Source: Flavobacteriales bacterium UBA2669 (GTDB lineage Bacteria > Bacteroidota > Bacteroidia > Flavobacteriales_E > Vicingaceae). Taken from it: a stretch of DNA of 64,000 nucleotides. Position 1 is the first letter of the stretch; every line of letters begins with the position of its first letter. The notes under the pieces are model-generated. The model had not been told where the DNA came from and ran no database searches. It saw nothing but the letters and a program-made list of their open reading frames with translations. A program made the position numbers and the translations under genes. Positions 9,480 to 18,364 of this stretch are shown here, one piece after another. Location: positions 1-64,000 of the forward strand of contig DEMN01000012.1 of NCBI GenBank assembly GCA_002359215.1. The letters are read 5' to 3'.

Positions 9480-9569
9480 AACTCGGTTGATAAGTGAAAA
9501 GTTTGATTACTAACAGATTTCTTATTTTACTATATTTTAGCATTGTAATAATTCCATAAATTAGGAAGA

Positions 9570-12410
9570 ATGAATATTGTAGGTAAAATAATTAGTTTTT
9601 GTGCTTTTATGTTTCTTGTTAGTAGTAATTTGATGGCTCAAGAAAAATTAAGTTCAAAAGAAGAGAAAAAACTTATAGAGAATGCAGAGCTTTATTTTGA
9701 AGAGGGAGATTTGCAAAATATACCGCAAGCAACAGAACTATTCGAAAAATTGGAGGCTAATAAACCTGAAGATCCATATTTTAAATTAATGGTGGGAATT
9801 TGTTATACTTATTTTAAAGATAAAAAAGAATTAGCGATTCAAAAATTAGAGGAGGTTCGTAAAATAAATCCTGGTTTTAATTTGATAAATAATTATTTAG
9901 GTAGAGCTTATGCTGCTAATCATCAATTTGATAAAGCAAAAGAATATTTTGAACAATATTTAAAATCTGAGGATATTGATGAACAGTCAGAAGCTATGGC
10001 TAAGCAGAATATTATATATTGCGATAATGCCAAAGTATATGTTAAGGATAGCATTAAAGTAGAGATAAAAGATATAGGAGCTCCTATTAATTCACTTTTC
10101 TCTGAATATGTTCCTGTAATCACTCCAGATGAATCGATGCTAATTTTTACTTATAGAGGTAATAGAAGTAAGGGAGGGTTACAAGATGTTTCTGGGAAGC
10201 CAGATCCTTATGGACAGTATTATGAAGATATAATGATTGCTCATAAATTAGGAGATAATTGGTTGGAGCCTGAAAGTATTGGTGATAATATTAATACTAA
10301 TAGACATGATGCTTCTGTTGGTCTTTCGGTGGATGGTCAACAATTGTTTGTTTACAAGCAGACTAAAAAAGATAATGGGGATATTTATATAAGTAATTTG
10401 GAAGGAGAAACTTGGTCGAGACCAATTAAACTTAAAGGAGAAGTAAATACGGAAGCTTGGGAAGGAAGTGCTACAATGACTAGTGACGGAAAGACACTTT
10501 ATTTTTCTAGTAGTAGAGAAGGGGGTATGGGGGGTAGAGATTTATATTCTGCTACATTACAACCAGATGGTTCTTGGGGAAATATTAAAAACTTAGGTTC
10601 TGAAATAAATACAAAATTTGATGAAGATGCTCCATTTATTCATCCAGATGGAAGAACCTTATATTTTAGTTCTAAAGGAGGTTTAAGTATGGGGGGGTAT
10701 GATATCTTTTACACTTATTTAACTGATGAAGGCTGGGAAGTTCCTACAAATGTTGGGTATCCTGTAAATACTATCGATGATGACAGGTTTTATGTGCTTT
10801 CAGCGGATGCTAAAACAGGCTATTATTCATCATCAGGAAGAACAGAAAATGGAACACATAATATTTATACAGTTTCTCCTGGACATTTTGGAAAAAGACC
10901 GATTTTAGCTTTAGTTGTAGGGGTTACAAAAGCTAATGGAGAGCCTGTTGATGCCGATATTACAGTAACTAATGATAAAACGGGAGAGCTAGCAGGGAAA
11001 TATAAATCAAACTCAAGTACAGGTAAATATATGCTGGCATTAACTCCAGGAAATAAATATAAAATTGCTATTGAAGTAGAGGGGTATGAAACAAAAATAG
11101 ATTATTTGGATATAGAAGATTTAGAAACTTATGTTCAGGTAGAACATGATTTTGAATTGTATTCTAAAGAACAAGTGGAAGGAGTATCTGTTACCGATGA
11201 TGAAGATGAGTTACAGGGAAAAATTGATACTCAAATAGAAAAATATAAATATGAAAATACTAAAGAAGGTTATATTGAAACAGCTTTTAAAAAAGTGTTA
11301 AACAATAAAGGAAGTGATCAAGTTGAAGGGGTTGAGTATTATATTGAACCAACAGATATTGAAAAAGTTAAAAATGTAAAAGGAGTAGCAGAACGTTCTA
11401 TGGTGAAAATAGGAACGGATGAGGTGGTTATTGGTCCGTTTAAAACATTATTGGAAGCGGAGTTATTTAGAAGCAGGTTATCTCAACAAGATTCAATGAT
11501 TACATCTATGAATATAAAAGTGGATGATGATGGTGTAGAAAAATCACTTTATCAGCATTACCCTAATGAATTTCATAGAAATGATTATAATGAGGAAATT
11601 TCCTTGCATGAAAAGATAACTCAGAAGGATAAGGTAAAAGAAGAAATTGCAATGACAGAAGAAGAGAGAAAAGCCAAAGAATTGACAGAAGATGGCGAGG
11701 TGGATTTAAAAAGTGAAGATTTAGTAAATGCAAGAGAGAAAACTATTACGGGTTTGTCTTTTAAAGTTGAAGTAGGTGCTGTAAAAGATCCTGCAGATTT
11801 TAAGTTAGGATATCTTGAAAAATATGGGAATATTACTGCAAAAAAATATCCTGATGGGACTACCAGATATACGTTTGGTCCGTTTGAGACTTTGGCAGAA
11901 GCAGAGGGTTTTAGACAAATGTTAATTGAAAAAGAAAAAGAAGCTGAAGATGCTTTTGTAACTGTATTTGTTTTCGGACAAAGAAAAACGTTAGAGGAAT
12001 ATCAAAAAACTACTCCTTGTGGGGAAGGAATGGAGTTTATAGATTTTTCTGATTTTATAGGTAAAGATTTAAATGATAAAACAATTTATAATAAATTAAT
12101 AAAATTAGCGGGGAATATTTGTGCTGATGGATTGGTGTTTAAGGTTCAGATAGCAGCTTATCGTTTTCCTGATAACTATAAATGGAACCATTTAAAACAA
12201 TTCGGAAAGCCTGAAATTAATAATTATCCTGACGGAATTACTAGGTTTACTCAGGGTAATTTTGATAAGATTGGTGAAGCAGAAGGGTTGAGACAAAAAA
12301 TTATTCAAGCGGGTCAAACAGATGCTTGGATTACTCCATTTTATAATGGTAAAAGAATGTTGTTAGAAGAATTAATTGAACAAAATTTTTATCAAAAGAA
12401 GATTAATTAA
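9570..12410 (+). CDS. TPR/PD40 beta-propeller protein with three SPOR-like C-terminal repeats
   Basis: A 946-residue exported protein with signal peptide (ending near Leu-Met-Ala-Gln). In order: TPR helices (about residues 30-150), PD40/WD40-like propeller blades with repeated Tyr-Phe-Ser-Ser and Gly-Gly-x-Asp-(Leu/Ile) motifs (about 180-440), a carboxypeptidase-regulatory-like beta sandwich (about 450-530), then three SPOR-like units near residues 585-650, 727-800 and 852-930. The last two share the pattern F-K-V-x-(V/I)-(G/A)-A, then K-(K/N)-Y-P-D-G-(T/I)-T-R, then (G)-x-F-(E/D)-x-x-(A/G)-E-A-E-G-x-R. PD40 proteins of Bacteroidota usually end in an OmpA peptidoglycan-binding domain; here SPOR-like units take that place. 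Role is inferred as envelope scaffold; a terminator follows. Confidence 0.8.
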   Translation: MNIVGKIISFCAFMFLVSSNLMAQEKLSSKEEKKLIENAELYFEEGDLQNIPQATELFEKLEANKPEDPYFKLMVGICYTYFKDKKELAIQKLEEVRKINPGFNLINNYLGRAYAANHQFDKAKEYFEQYLKSEDIDEQSEAMAKQNIIYCDNAKVYVKDSIKVEIKDIGAPINSLFSEYVPVITPDESMLIFTYRGNRSKGGLQDVSGKPDPYGQYYEDIMIAHKLGDNWLEPESIGDNINTNRHDASVGLSVDGQQLFVYKQTKKDNGDIYISNLEGETWSRPIKLKGEVNTEAWEGSATMTSDGKTLYFSSSREGGMGGRDLYSATLQPDGSWGNIKNLGSEINTKFDEDAPFIHPDGRTLYFSSKGGLSMGGYDIFYTYLTDEGWEVPTNVGYPVNTIDDDRFYVLSADAKTGYYSSSGRTENGTHNIYTVSPGHFGKRPILALVVGVTKANGEPVDADITVTNDKTGELAGKYKSNSSTGKYMLALTPGNKYKIAIEVEGYETKIDYLDIEDLETYVQVEHDFELYSKEQVEGVSVTDDEDELQGKIDTQIEKYKYENTKEGYIETAFKKVLNNKGSDQVEGVEYYIEPTDIEKVKNVKGVAERSMVKIGTDEVVIGPFKTLLEAELFRSRLSQQDSMITSMNIKVDDDGVEKSLYQHYPNEFHRNDYNEEISLHEKITQKDKVKEEIAMTEEERKAKELTEDGEVDLKSEDLVNAREKTITGLSFKVEVGAVKDPADFKLGYLEKYGNITAKKYPDGTTRYTFGPFETLAEAEGFRQMLIEKEKEAEDAFVTVFVFGQRKTLEEYQKTTPCGEGMEFIDFSDFIGKDLNDKTIYNKLIKLAGNICADGLVFKVQIAAYRFPDNYKWNHLKQFGKPEINNYPDGITRFTQGNFDKIGEAEGLRQKIIQAGQTDAWITPFYNGKRMLLEELIEQNFYQKKIN

Positions 12411-12435
12411 TAGTTTTTTGATTATAAAATCCAAG

Positions 12436-12466
12436 AGAAAGGTCGCCTTCGGGCGGCCTTTTCTTT
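12436..12466 (+). terminator. Rho-independent terminator after the PD40/SPOR-like gene
   Basis: Stem GGTCGCC (12441-12447) with GGCGGCC (12452-12458) and a TTCG tetraloop, extended by AGAAA/TTTTCT pairing. It begins about 25 bp after the stop at 12410. Confidence 0.88.
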
Positions 12467-12506
12467 TGTTGTTTATATTTTGTTGGACACTAATATTGAA
12501 CACATT

Positions 12507-12537
12507 TTGTGAAAATAAATGGAAATTTGTAATTTCG
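12507..12537 (+). promoter_or_regulatory. Candidate promoter of the OmpA-domain gene
   Basis: TTG at 12507-12509, a 20-base spacer, then TAATTTCG at 12530-12537. The -7 box matches TAnnTTTG at all but one fixed position (C for T). It is 47 bp upstream of the start codon at 12585. Confidence 0.4.
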
Positions 12538-12584
12538 GAACAAAATTTGGGAAGTAATTTGAAATATCTATAAAATAAAAAAAC

Positions 12585-13760
12585 ATGAAAAAAATAGTCA
12601 GTTTATTAAGTTTGATAGGAATGGTAGGAATAAGTTTTGCTCAAGAGAACTTGGTTCCAAATCATGATTTTCAGCAAATAGAAAAGAAGGTAAAAGAAGA
12701 AGGACAAATAAATATGGCAACACCATGGGTTTCTCCTACCTTGGCTCCGGCAGATTTATACACCAAAGATACTAAAAATGGAAATGTTGGTGCTCCGGCA
12801 AATGCTTATGGAGAAGAAAAGCCAATGTCGGGTGATAATTATGCAGGATTTATGGCTTATAGCTATAAAAATAAAGAACCAAGAAGTTATTTACAAGTTC
12901 AATTAAAAGAAAAATTAGAGGCTGGAAAGAAGTATTGTGTAACTATGAATGTTAGTTTGGCTGATTTGTCAAAGTATGCAACTAGTCACATTGGTATGAC
13001 AATAACTAAAAATGCAATTTCTGCGAATAATACAGATATTTTAAAAGTTGAAAAACAAATTATAAGTAAGAAACTTAAAATGTATGAACAACAGTTTTAT
13101 TGGGTGCCTGTATGTGGTGTTTTTACTGCTGAAGGAGATGAAGAGTTTTTAACCATTGGTAATTTTACTCCAGATGAAGCGTTAAAGCTTGAAAAAGTAA
13201 AAAGACCAAGAGGTTTCTCGAAACCACAACTATATGATGCTTATTATTATGTAGATAATATTTCTGTTGTTGAGACAGATAAACCAAGAGAGTGCGATTG
13301 TGATACCGATCCTTCAATGAAGAATGTTGAGACAGTTAGTAGAAATTTTAGTAGTGATGATGACCCGTCAGCAAATAAAGTGAAAATTGTAGGGACGCAT
13401 GGAGATGTGGTTAATGCCAATACACCGTCAGTTTCAGGTAAAATAGAAAATTTGAATGATGTGAATATATCATTTCTAGCTAATTCTTATGCTATTGATG
13501 AAAGTGTTGAATATATTGATAAAATTATTGCTTATTTAAAAGCTAATAAAAGTGTTAAAATAAAGATGATTGGTCATAACGATGCTTCTGAAAAAGAAGA
13601 AAGATTAGATAGTAAGCGATTAGCTTCTGTATATAAATACTTTTTATCTAAAGGAGTGGCTAAAGAACGTATAGAAAGAGAGATGAAAGGTGTTGATGAG
13701 CCGGCAGATAAGAATGACCCATTAAAAAATATGAGAGTAGAAATTCAAGAAATTGAATAA
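12585..13760 (+). CDS. OmpA-family protein with N-terminal beta-sandwich domain
   Basis: A 391-residue exported protein with a signal peptide ending at Ser-Phe-Ala-Gln. Residues about 22-235 look like a jelly-roll/carbohydrate-binding-like domain, beginning with Asn-Leu-Val-Pro-Asn-x-x-Phe and closing with a Tyr-Tyr-Val-Asp-Asn-Ile-Ser-Val-Val strand. The C-terminal 110 residues form an OmpA-like domain: the Gly-His-Asn-Asp segment holds the conserved Asp and Asn-Met-Arg-Val the conserved Arg for binding meso-diaminopimelate of peptidoglycan. A cysteine-containing linker (Cys-Asp-Cys-Asp) joins them. Inferred role: anchoring something at the cell wall. It is monocistronic, bounded by terminators at 12436-12466 and 13791-13827. 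Confidence 0.85.
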   Translation: MKKIVSLLSLIGMVGISFAQENLVPNHDFQQIEKKVKEEGQINMATPWVSPTLAPADLYTKDTKNGNVGAPANAYGEEKPMSGDNYAGFMAYSYKNKEPRSYLQVQLKEKLEAGKKYCVTMNVSLADLSKYATSHIGMTITKNAISANNTDILKVEKQIISKKLKMYEQQFYWVPVCGVFTAEGDEEFLTIGNFTPDEALKLEKVKRPRGFSKPQLYDAYYYVDNISVVETDKPRECDCDTDPSMKNVETVSRNFSSDDDPSANKVKIVGTHGDVVNANTPSVSGKIENLNDVNISFLANSYAIDESVEYIDKIIAYLKANKSVKIKMIGHNDASEKEERLDSKRLASVYKYFLSKGVAKERIEREMKGVDEPADKNDPLKNMRVEIQEIE

Positions 13761-13790
13761 TTCTCATATTAAGTAGTGGGAAAAAATAAA

Positions 13791-13827
13791 AAAAGAGGGG
13801 TGAAAATATTTTTACCCCTCTTTTTTT
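13791..13827 (+). terminator. Rho-independent terminator after the OmpA-domain gene
   Basis: Stem GAGGGGT (13795-13801) with ACCCCTC (13814-13820), further A/T pairing inside the loop, and a following run of eight T. Confidence 0.9.
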
Positions 13828-13933
13828 AGGGTTACTTTGTGTTGTTGGCTATTAATTCTTGTTTTCTAAAAAAAATTTAGGGGGTGTTGATAAAAATATA
13901 TATAAAAATTTAATTAGGGGTCTAAAAAAGTAA

Positions 13934-13941
13934 TACTTTTG
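13934..13941 (+). promoter_or_regulatory. Candidate -7 element of glnN
   Basis: TACTTTTG fits TAnnTTTG exactly and is followed by TCGG. It lies 26 bp upstream of the ATG at 13968. No convincing TTG box at the expected distance. Confidence 0.5.
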
Positions 13942-13967
13942 TCGGCATAACTATAAAAATTTAAAAA

Positions 13968-16148
13968 ATGCTTCGATTTAATGCTTTAAATGATGTTTTG
14001 AAAAGAACACCTAAATATGTTGAATACCCATCAGATAAAATCTCAGAGTTTTATGCTACTAACGTGTTTACACAGGAAAAAATGAGAGAATTTCTTCCTA
14101 AAGAAGCTTATGAAAGTGTAATGGCTTCAATTAATGAAGGAACAAGAATAGATAGAAATATAGCCAGTCAGGTAGCTTCTTCAATGAAAGATTGGGCATT
14201 AACAAAAAAAGTAACTCATTATACGCACTGGTTTCAGCCATTGACAGGAGCTACAGCAGAAAAGCACGATTCATTTTTTACACCTATTAGTGGAGGAAGA
14301 GGGATAGAAAGATTTGATGGTGATAATCTTATTCAACAAGAACCTGATGCGTCAAGCTTTCCCAATGGTGGAATAAGAAATACATTTGAGGCAAGAGGTT
14401 ATACAGCTTGGGATCCAACATCTCCCGCTTTTATTATAGGGAGAACTTTGTGTATTCCAACCGTATTTATTGCTTATACAGGAGAGGCGTTAGATTACAA
14501 AATGCCTTTATTGAAAGCTTTGCACGCAGTTGATAAGGCAGCGACTGCTGTTTGTCAGTATTTTGATAAAGATGTAAATAAAGTAAATGCGAGTTTGGGT
14601 TGGGAGCAAGAGTATTTTTTAATAGATTCTTCTTTGTTTAATGCCCGTCCGGATATTATGATGGCAGGAAGGGCTTTAGTAGGGCATAATCCCGCTAAAG
14701 GACAGCAGTTGGATGATCATTATTTTGGTTCAATTAGTGAGCGTGTCGTAGCATTTATGAAAGAATTTGAGATAGAGTCTTTAAAATTAGGAATCCCTGT
14801 AACAACGAGACATAATGAGGTTGCGCCAAATCAATTTGAGTGTGCTCCAATGTTTGAAGAAACCAACTTAGCAAACGATCATAATTTGTTGTTGATGGAT
14901 ATAATGGAGAAAATTGCAAGAAAGCACGATTTCAGAATTTTATTTCATGAAAAACCATTTAAATCTGTAAATGGTTCAGGAAAACATAATAACTGGTCGT
15001 TAAGTACCAATACTGGTGTTAACTTACTTTCTCCCGGAAAAAATCCTAAAACTAATTTAAGATTTTTGACTTTTTTCGTGAATACTATTAAAGCAATTTA
15101 TGATAATGCAGATATTTTAAGAGCGAGTATTGCTACTGCGGGTAATGACCATAGATTAGGAGCAAACGAAGCGCCTCCGGCAATCATGTCTGTATTTATT
15201 GGTTCTCAATTAACACAAATGTTAGATAATATTGAGAAAAACGTAAAAGCAGGAAAAATGACTCCTGAAGATAAGACCGAATTAAAGTTGAGTATTGGAA
15301 AAATTCCTCAAATATTACTAGATAATACGGATAGAAATAGAACTTCTCCATTTGCATTTACAGGAAATAAATTTGAGTTTAGAGCTGTTGGTTCATCTGC
15401 AAACTGTGCAAGTGCAATGATAGCTCTTAATGCAATAATTGCAAAACAACTTAATGAATTTAAAAAATCTGTAGATATTGCTATTAATAAGGGAGTTAAG
15501 AAAGATGAGGCTATTATTAAGGAGTTGCAACGATTAATTAAAGAGTCAAAAGCAATTCGTTTTGAAGGTAATGGATATGGTGATGAGTGGGTAAAAGAAG
15601 CTGAAAAGAGAGGATTGTCTAATTTTAAGGATACGCCAAGAGCCATTAAAACTATGGTGGATAAAAATACTAAAAAACTGTTTGCTGAATTAGAAGTGTT
15701 TACAGAGAAAGAATTAGAAGCTAGGTATGAAATAGAATTGGAAAATTATATTTTAAAGCTCCAAATAGAGTCAAGAGTATTAGGTGATATTGCAAGAAAT
15801 CATATTTTACCAACGGCATTTAAATATCAAAATGTGTTGTTGCAAAATATTAAAGGAATGGATGATGTTTTTGGTAAAGAAAGTAAAGGAATGACTTCGA
15901 CACAAAGAGATGTACTAAAACAATTGTCCTTACATATTAATACCATTAAGCAAAAAACGGACGAAATGTTGGAAGAAAGAAAGCTAGCTAATAAAATAGA
16001 AAACCCTGAAAAGAAAGCATTGACTTATTGTGATAAGGTAAAACCTTATTTTGATGAAATTAAATATCATTCAGATAAGTTAGAATTGATGATAGATGAT
16101 ACTATGTGGCCTTTGCCTAAATTAAGGGAAATGTTGTTTACTAAATAA
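13968..16148 (+). CDS. glnN: Glutamine synthetase type III
   Basis: A 726-residue GSIII enzyme making glutamine from glutamate, ammonia and ATP; the length is the family norm (about 700-730), clearly longer than GSI. The N-terminus carries the GSIII-specific region with Thr-His-Trp-Phe-Gln-Pro-Leu-Thr-Gly and Lys-His-Asp-Ser-Phe. Catalytic-core motifs include NGSGKHNNWS (about residue 335), HRLGANEAPPAI (about 395) and NRTSPFAFTGNKFEFR (about 455), the last being the ATP/glutamate region. It is flanked by its own terminator-isolated promoter region and appears monocistronic. GSIII is the usual or sole GS in many Bacteroidota. Confidence 0.97.
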   Translation: MLRFNALNDVLKRTPKYVEYPSDKISEFYATNVFTQEKMREFLPKEAYESVMASINEGTRIDRNIASQVASSMKDWALTKKVTHYTHWFQPLTGATAEKHDSFFTPISGGRGIERFDGDNLIQQEPDASSFPNGGIRNTFEARGYTAWDPTSPAFIIGRTLCIPTVFIAYTGEALDYKMPLLKALHAVDKAATAVCQYFDKDVNKVNASLGWEQEYFLIDSSLFNARPDIMMAGRALVGHNPAKGQQLDDHYFGSISERVVAFMKEFEIESLKLGIPVTTRHNEVAPNQFECAPMFEETNLANDHNLLLMDIMEKIARKHDFRILFHEKPFKSVNGSGKHNNWSLSTNTGVNLLSPGKNPKTNLRFLTFFVNTIKAIYDNADILRASIATAGNDHRLGANEAPPAIMSVFIGSQLTQMLDNIEKNVKAGKMTPEDKTELKLSIGKIPQILLDNTDRNRTSPFAFTGNKFEFRAVGSSANCASAMIALNAIIAKQLNEFKKSVDIAINKGVKKDEAIIKELQRLIKESKAIRFEGNGYGDEWVKEAEKRGLSNFKDTPRAIKTMVDKNTKKLFAELEVFTEKELEARYEIELENYILKLQIESRVLGDIARNHILPTAFKYQNVLLQNIKGMDDVFGKESKGMTSTQRDVLKQLSLHINTIKQKTDEMLEERKLANKIENPEKKALTYCDKVKPYFDEIKYHSDKLELMIDDTMWPLPKLREMLFTK

Positions 16149-16220
16149 TTTTTAGTAACCTAACTATAATTTTAATTTTAAAAAAAATTAGAGAAATGAT
16201 ATAAAAAATAAAAAATAATA

Positions 16221-16228
16221 TATTTTTG
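16221..16228 (+). promoter_or_regulatory. Candidate -7 element of the PorE-like gene
   Basis: TATTTTTG fits TAnnTTTG exactly and is followed by TCGA. It is 72 bp upstream of the ATG at 16300 and only 12 bp before a TTG that would otherwise extend the reading frame. Confidence 0.5.
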
Positions 16229-16299
16229 TCGAACATATTTTGATTAATACTAATATATTTTATATTTTAGCGAATTCAAAGGAAACTAAAACTATCAAC

Positions 16300-18294
16300 A
16301 TGAAAAAGATTTTATTTACTCTATTAACTGTCGTTTTATTTAGTGCAGCAGCTAGTGCCCAAAAGGACTATAAAAAAGAAGCTGATGTTGCATTTAGTGG
16401 TTACAAATACTATCAAGCAATTGAGATGTATAAAAAAGCATACACTAAAGAAAGCAAAAATGATGTTAAAGCAGAGATTTTATTTCAAATTGCAGAATGT
16501 TACAGGTTAAAAGAAGATGGAAAACAAGCAGCTGTATGGTACGAAAAATCTATTAAAGCTAAACATGATAATCCTTTAGCATATTTGTATATAGCAAATA
16601 TTTATAAATCTGAAGGTAGATATGAAGACGCTATAGTTGAATATGAAAAATATAAAGCGGCAGCCCCTAATGATAAAAGAGCTGATATAGGTATTAAATC
16701 TAGCGAAGAAGCTAAAAAATGGATGGATAATCCCACCAGAACTGTAGTGAATCCAATGCCACAGATTAACTCTGAAGATTATGATTTCGCTCCAACTTAT
16801 GCAGATAGAAAAAATGAAGAGATTTATTTTACATCTACAAGACAAGGCTCTGCAGGTACAGAAGTTTCTCAAGTTACAGGAATGAATTTTTCTGATATAT
16901 ATAGTACAAAAAGAGATAAAAATGGTAAATGGAGTGAACCTACACCATTAAACGAAACAGTAAATTCGCCTGCAAGTGAGGGTGCTTCTGTTTTAAACGA
17001 AAAAAGAAATACGATATATTTTACAAGATGTGGGGTTGAGAAAAATGGTATTATGGGTTGTGGAATATATGTAGCTAAAAAAGCAGGACAGAAATGGGGG
17101 GATGCGGAATTAATACCTATAGGTACAGATACTTTTGCTATTGGTCATCCGGCAATTTCTTTAGATGAAAACACTTTAGTTTTTGCTTCAGATATGCCAG
17201 GTGGGCAAGGAGGAAGAGATTTATGGTACATTACTTACGATAAAAAAGCAAAAACTTGGTCTGAGCCAACTAATTTAGGTGGTGAAATTAATACTCAAGG
17301 AGATGAAATGTTCCCTTATTTAAAGGATAATGGGGACTTATATTTTTCTTCAACTGGACATCCTGGAATGGGAGGTTTAGATATGTTTAAAGCTGTAAAC
17401 AAAGGGGTAAACCAATGGGGTAATATTGAAAATTTAAAATACCCTATGAACTCGTCAGCTCATGACTTTGGAATTACGTTTGATGGAGATAAAGAAAGAG
17501 GTTTTTTTACTTCAAGCAGAGAAGGTGGAAAAGGTGGAGATGATATTTGGGAGTTCTACCTACCTCCATTAGTATTTGCAATAGAAGGAACTGTAAAAGA
17601 TTTAGAAACTTCAGAAGCTTTAGCTAATGCAACTATTAAATTAATTGGAACGGATGGAAGTAGTGCAGAAGTGACTACTGATGCTGCTGGATTTTTTACT
17701 TTTGCTGAAAATGGTGCTGATAGATACATTAACCCAAATACTTCATATTCTTTAGTAGTAACAAAAAAAGATTATTTAATTGCTAAAGGTAAGGAAACAA
17801 CTGTAGGTTTAAATGATTCTAGAACTTTTGTTCATGAATATTTGTTACAACCTGTTAAGAATACAGTTATCAAACTTCCTTTAATTGAGTACGAATATAA
17901 TAAAGCTGATTTGAAACCTAACTCAAAAGATTCTTTGAATTATTTGTATGACATTATGGTTGAAAATCCAAATATTGTAATTCAATTACGTTCTCATACA
18001 GATTTTAGAGGTAGTGCAAAATATAACCAAGCACTTTCTCAAAGAAGAGCTCAATCTTGTGTGGATTACTTAGTGAAGGAAAAAGGAATTGATCCAGACA
18101 GAATTAAAGCTAAAGGTATGGGTGAAGATGAACCGTTAAAAATGCCAGATGGTACATTGTTGGATGAGAAATACATTAATGGCTTAAAAACTAATGAAGA
18201 GAAAGAAGAAGCACATCAAAGAAACAGAAGGACTGATTTTAAAGTAATAAGCACAGACTTCGTTCCTAAAAATGCTACTCCAAAAGAAAACTAG
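16300..18294 (+). CDS. TPR/PD40/OmpA protein, PorE-like
   Basis: A 664-residue exported protein. The ATG at 16300 precedes a standard signal peptide (ending Ala-Ser-Ala-Gln); an in-frame TTG 60 bp upstream lies near the -7 element and is rejected. Domains: TPRs (about 22-130), PD40 propeller (about 150-420) with repeated Tyr-Phe-(Thr/Ser)-Ser-x-Arg motifs, carboxypeptidase-regulatory-like domain (about 430-515), OmpA-like domain (about 525-650) with the peptidoglycan-contacting Asp in HTDFRG and Arg in QRNRRTDF. This order and length match PorE of Porphyromonas gingivalis, a T9SS component. PorE is a lipoprotein, but no lipobox is seen here, and paralogues with the same layout exist, so PorE identity is a hypothesis. 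A terminator follows. Confidence 0.8.
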   Translation: MKKILFTLLTVVLFSAAASAQKDYKKEADVAFSGYKYYQAIEMYKKAYTKESKNDVKAEILFQIAECYRLKEDGKQAAVWYEKSIKAKHDNPLAYLYIANIYKSEGRYEDAIVEYEKYKAAAPNDKRADIGIKSSEEAKKWMDNPTRTVVNPMPQINSEDYDFAPTYADRKNEEIYFTSTRQGSAGTEVSQVTGMNFSDIYSTKRDKNGKWSEPTPLNETVNSPASEGASVLNEKRNTIYFTRCGVEKNGIMGCGIYVAKKAGQKWGDAELIPIGTDTFAIGHPAISLDENTLVFASDMPGGQGGRDLWYITYDKKAKTWSEPTNLGGEINTQGDEMFPYLKDNGDLYFSSTGHPGMGGLDMFKAVNKGVNQWGNIENLKYPMNSSAHDFGITFDGDKERGFFTSSREGGKGGDDIWEFYLPPLVFAIEGTVKDLETSEALANATIKLIGTDGSSAEVTTDAAGFFTFAENGADRYINPNTSYSLVVTKKDYLIAKGKETTVGLNDSRTFVHEYLLQPVKNTVIKLPLIEYEYNKADLKPNSKDSLNYLYDIMVENPNIVIQLRSHTDFRGSAKYNQALSQRRAQSCVDYLVKEKGIDPDRIKAKGMGEDEPLKMPDGTLLDEKYINGLKTNEEKEEAHQRNRRTDFKVISTDFVPKNATPKEN

Positions 18295-18312
18295 TTTTCT
18301 TACATAATACTT

Positions 18313-18347
18313 AAAGCATCCGTCTTAATTGGTGGATGCTTTTTTTA
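18313..18347 (+). terminator. Rho-independent terminator after the PorE-like gene
   Basis: Stem AAAGCATCC (18313-18321) with GGATGCTTT (18334-18342), then a T-run. It shows that an in-frame TTG at 18329 cannot be the start of the next gene. Confidence 0.88.
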
Positions 18348-18364
18348 TATATAAAATTTTGAAA

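Noticed and set aside
12376..12573. A 65-residue frame after the PD40/SPOR-like gene
   Set aside because: It overlaps the end of that gene, runs through the terminator hairpin at 12436-12466 and covers the next promoter.
15308..15646. A 112-residue minus-strand frame inside glnN
   Set aside because: Wholly antisense to the conserved GSIII coding region, with no recognisable motif.
18329..18364. A TTG start extending purM by 12 residues
   Set aside because: The TTG lies inside the loop of the terminator hairpin at 18313-18347, so it would not be on an efficient transcript.
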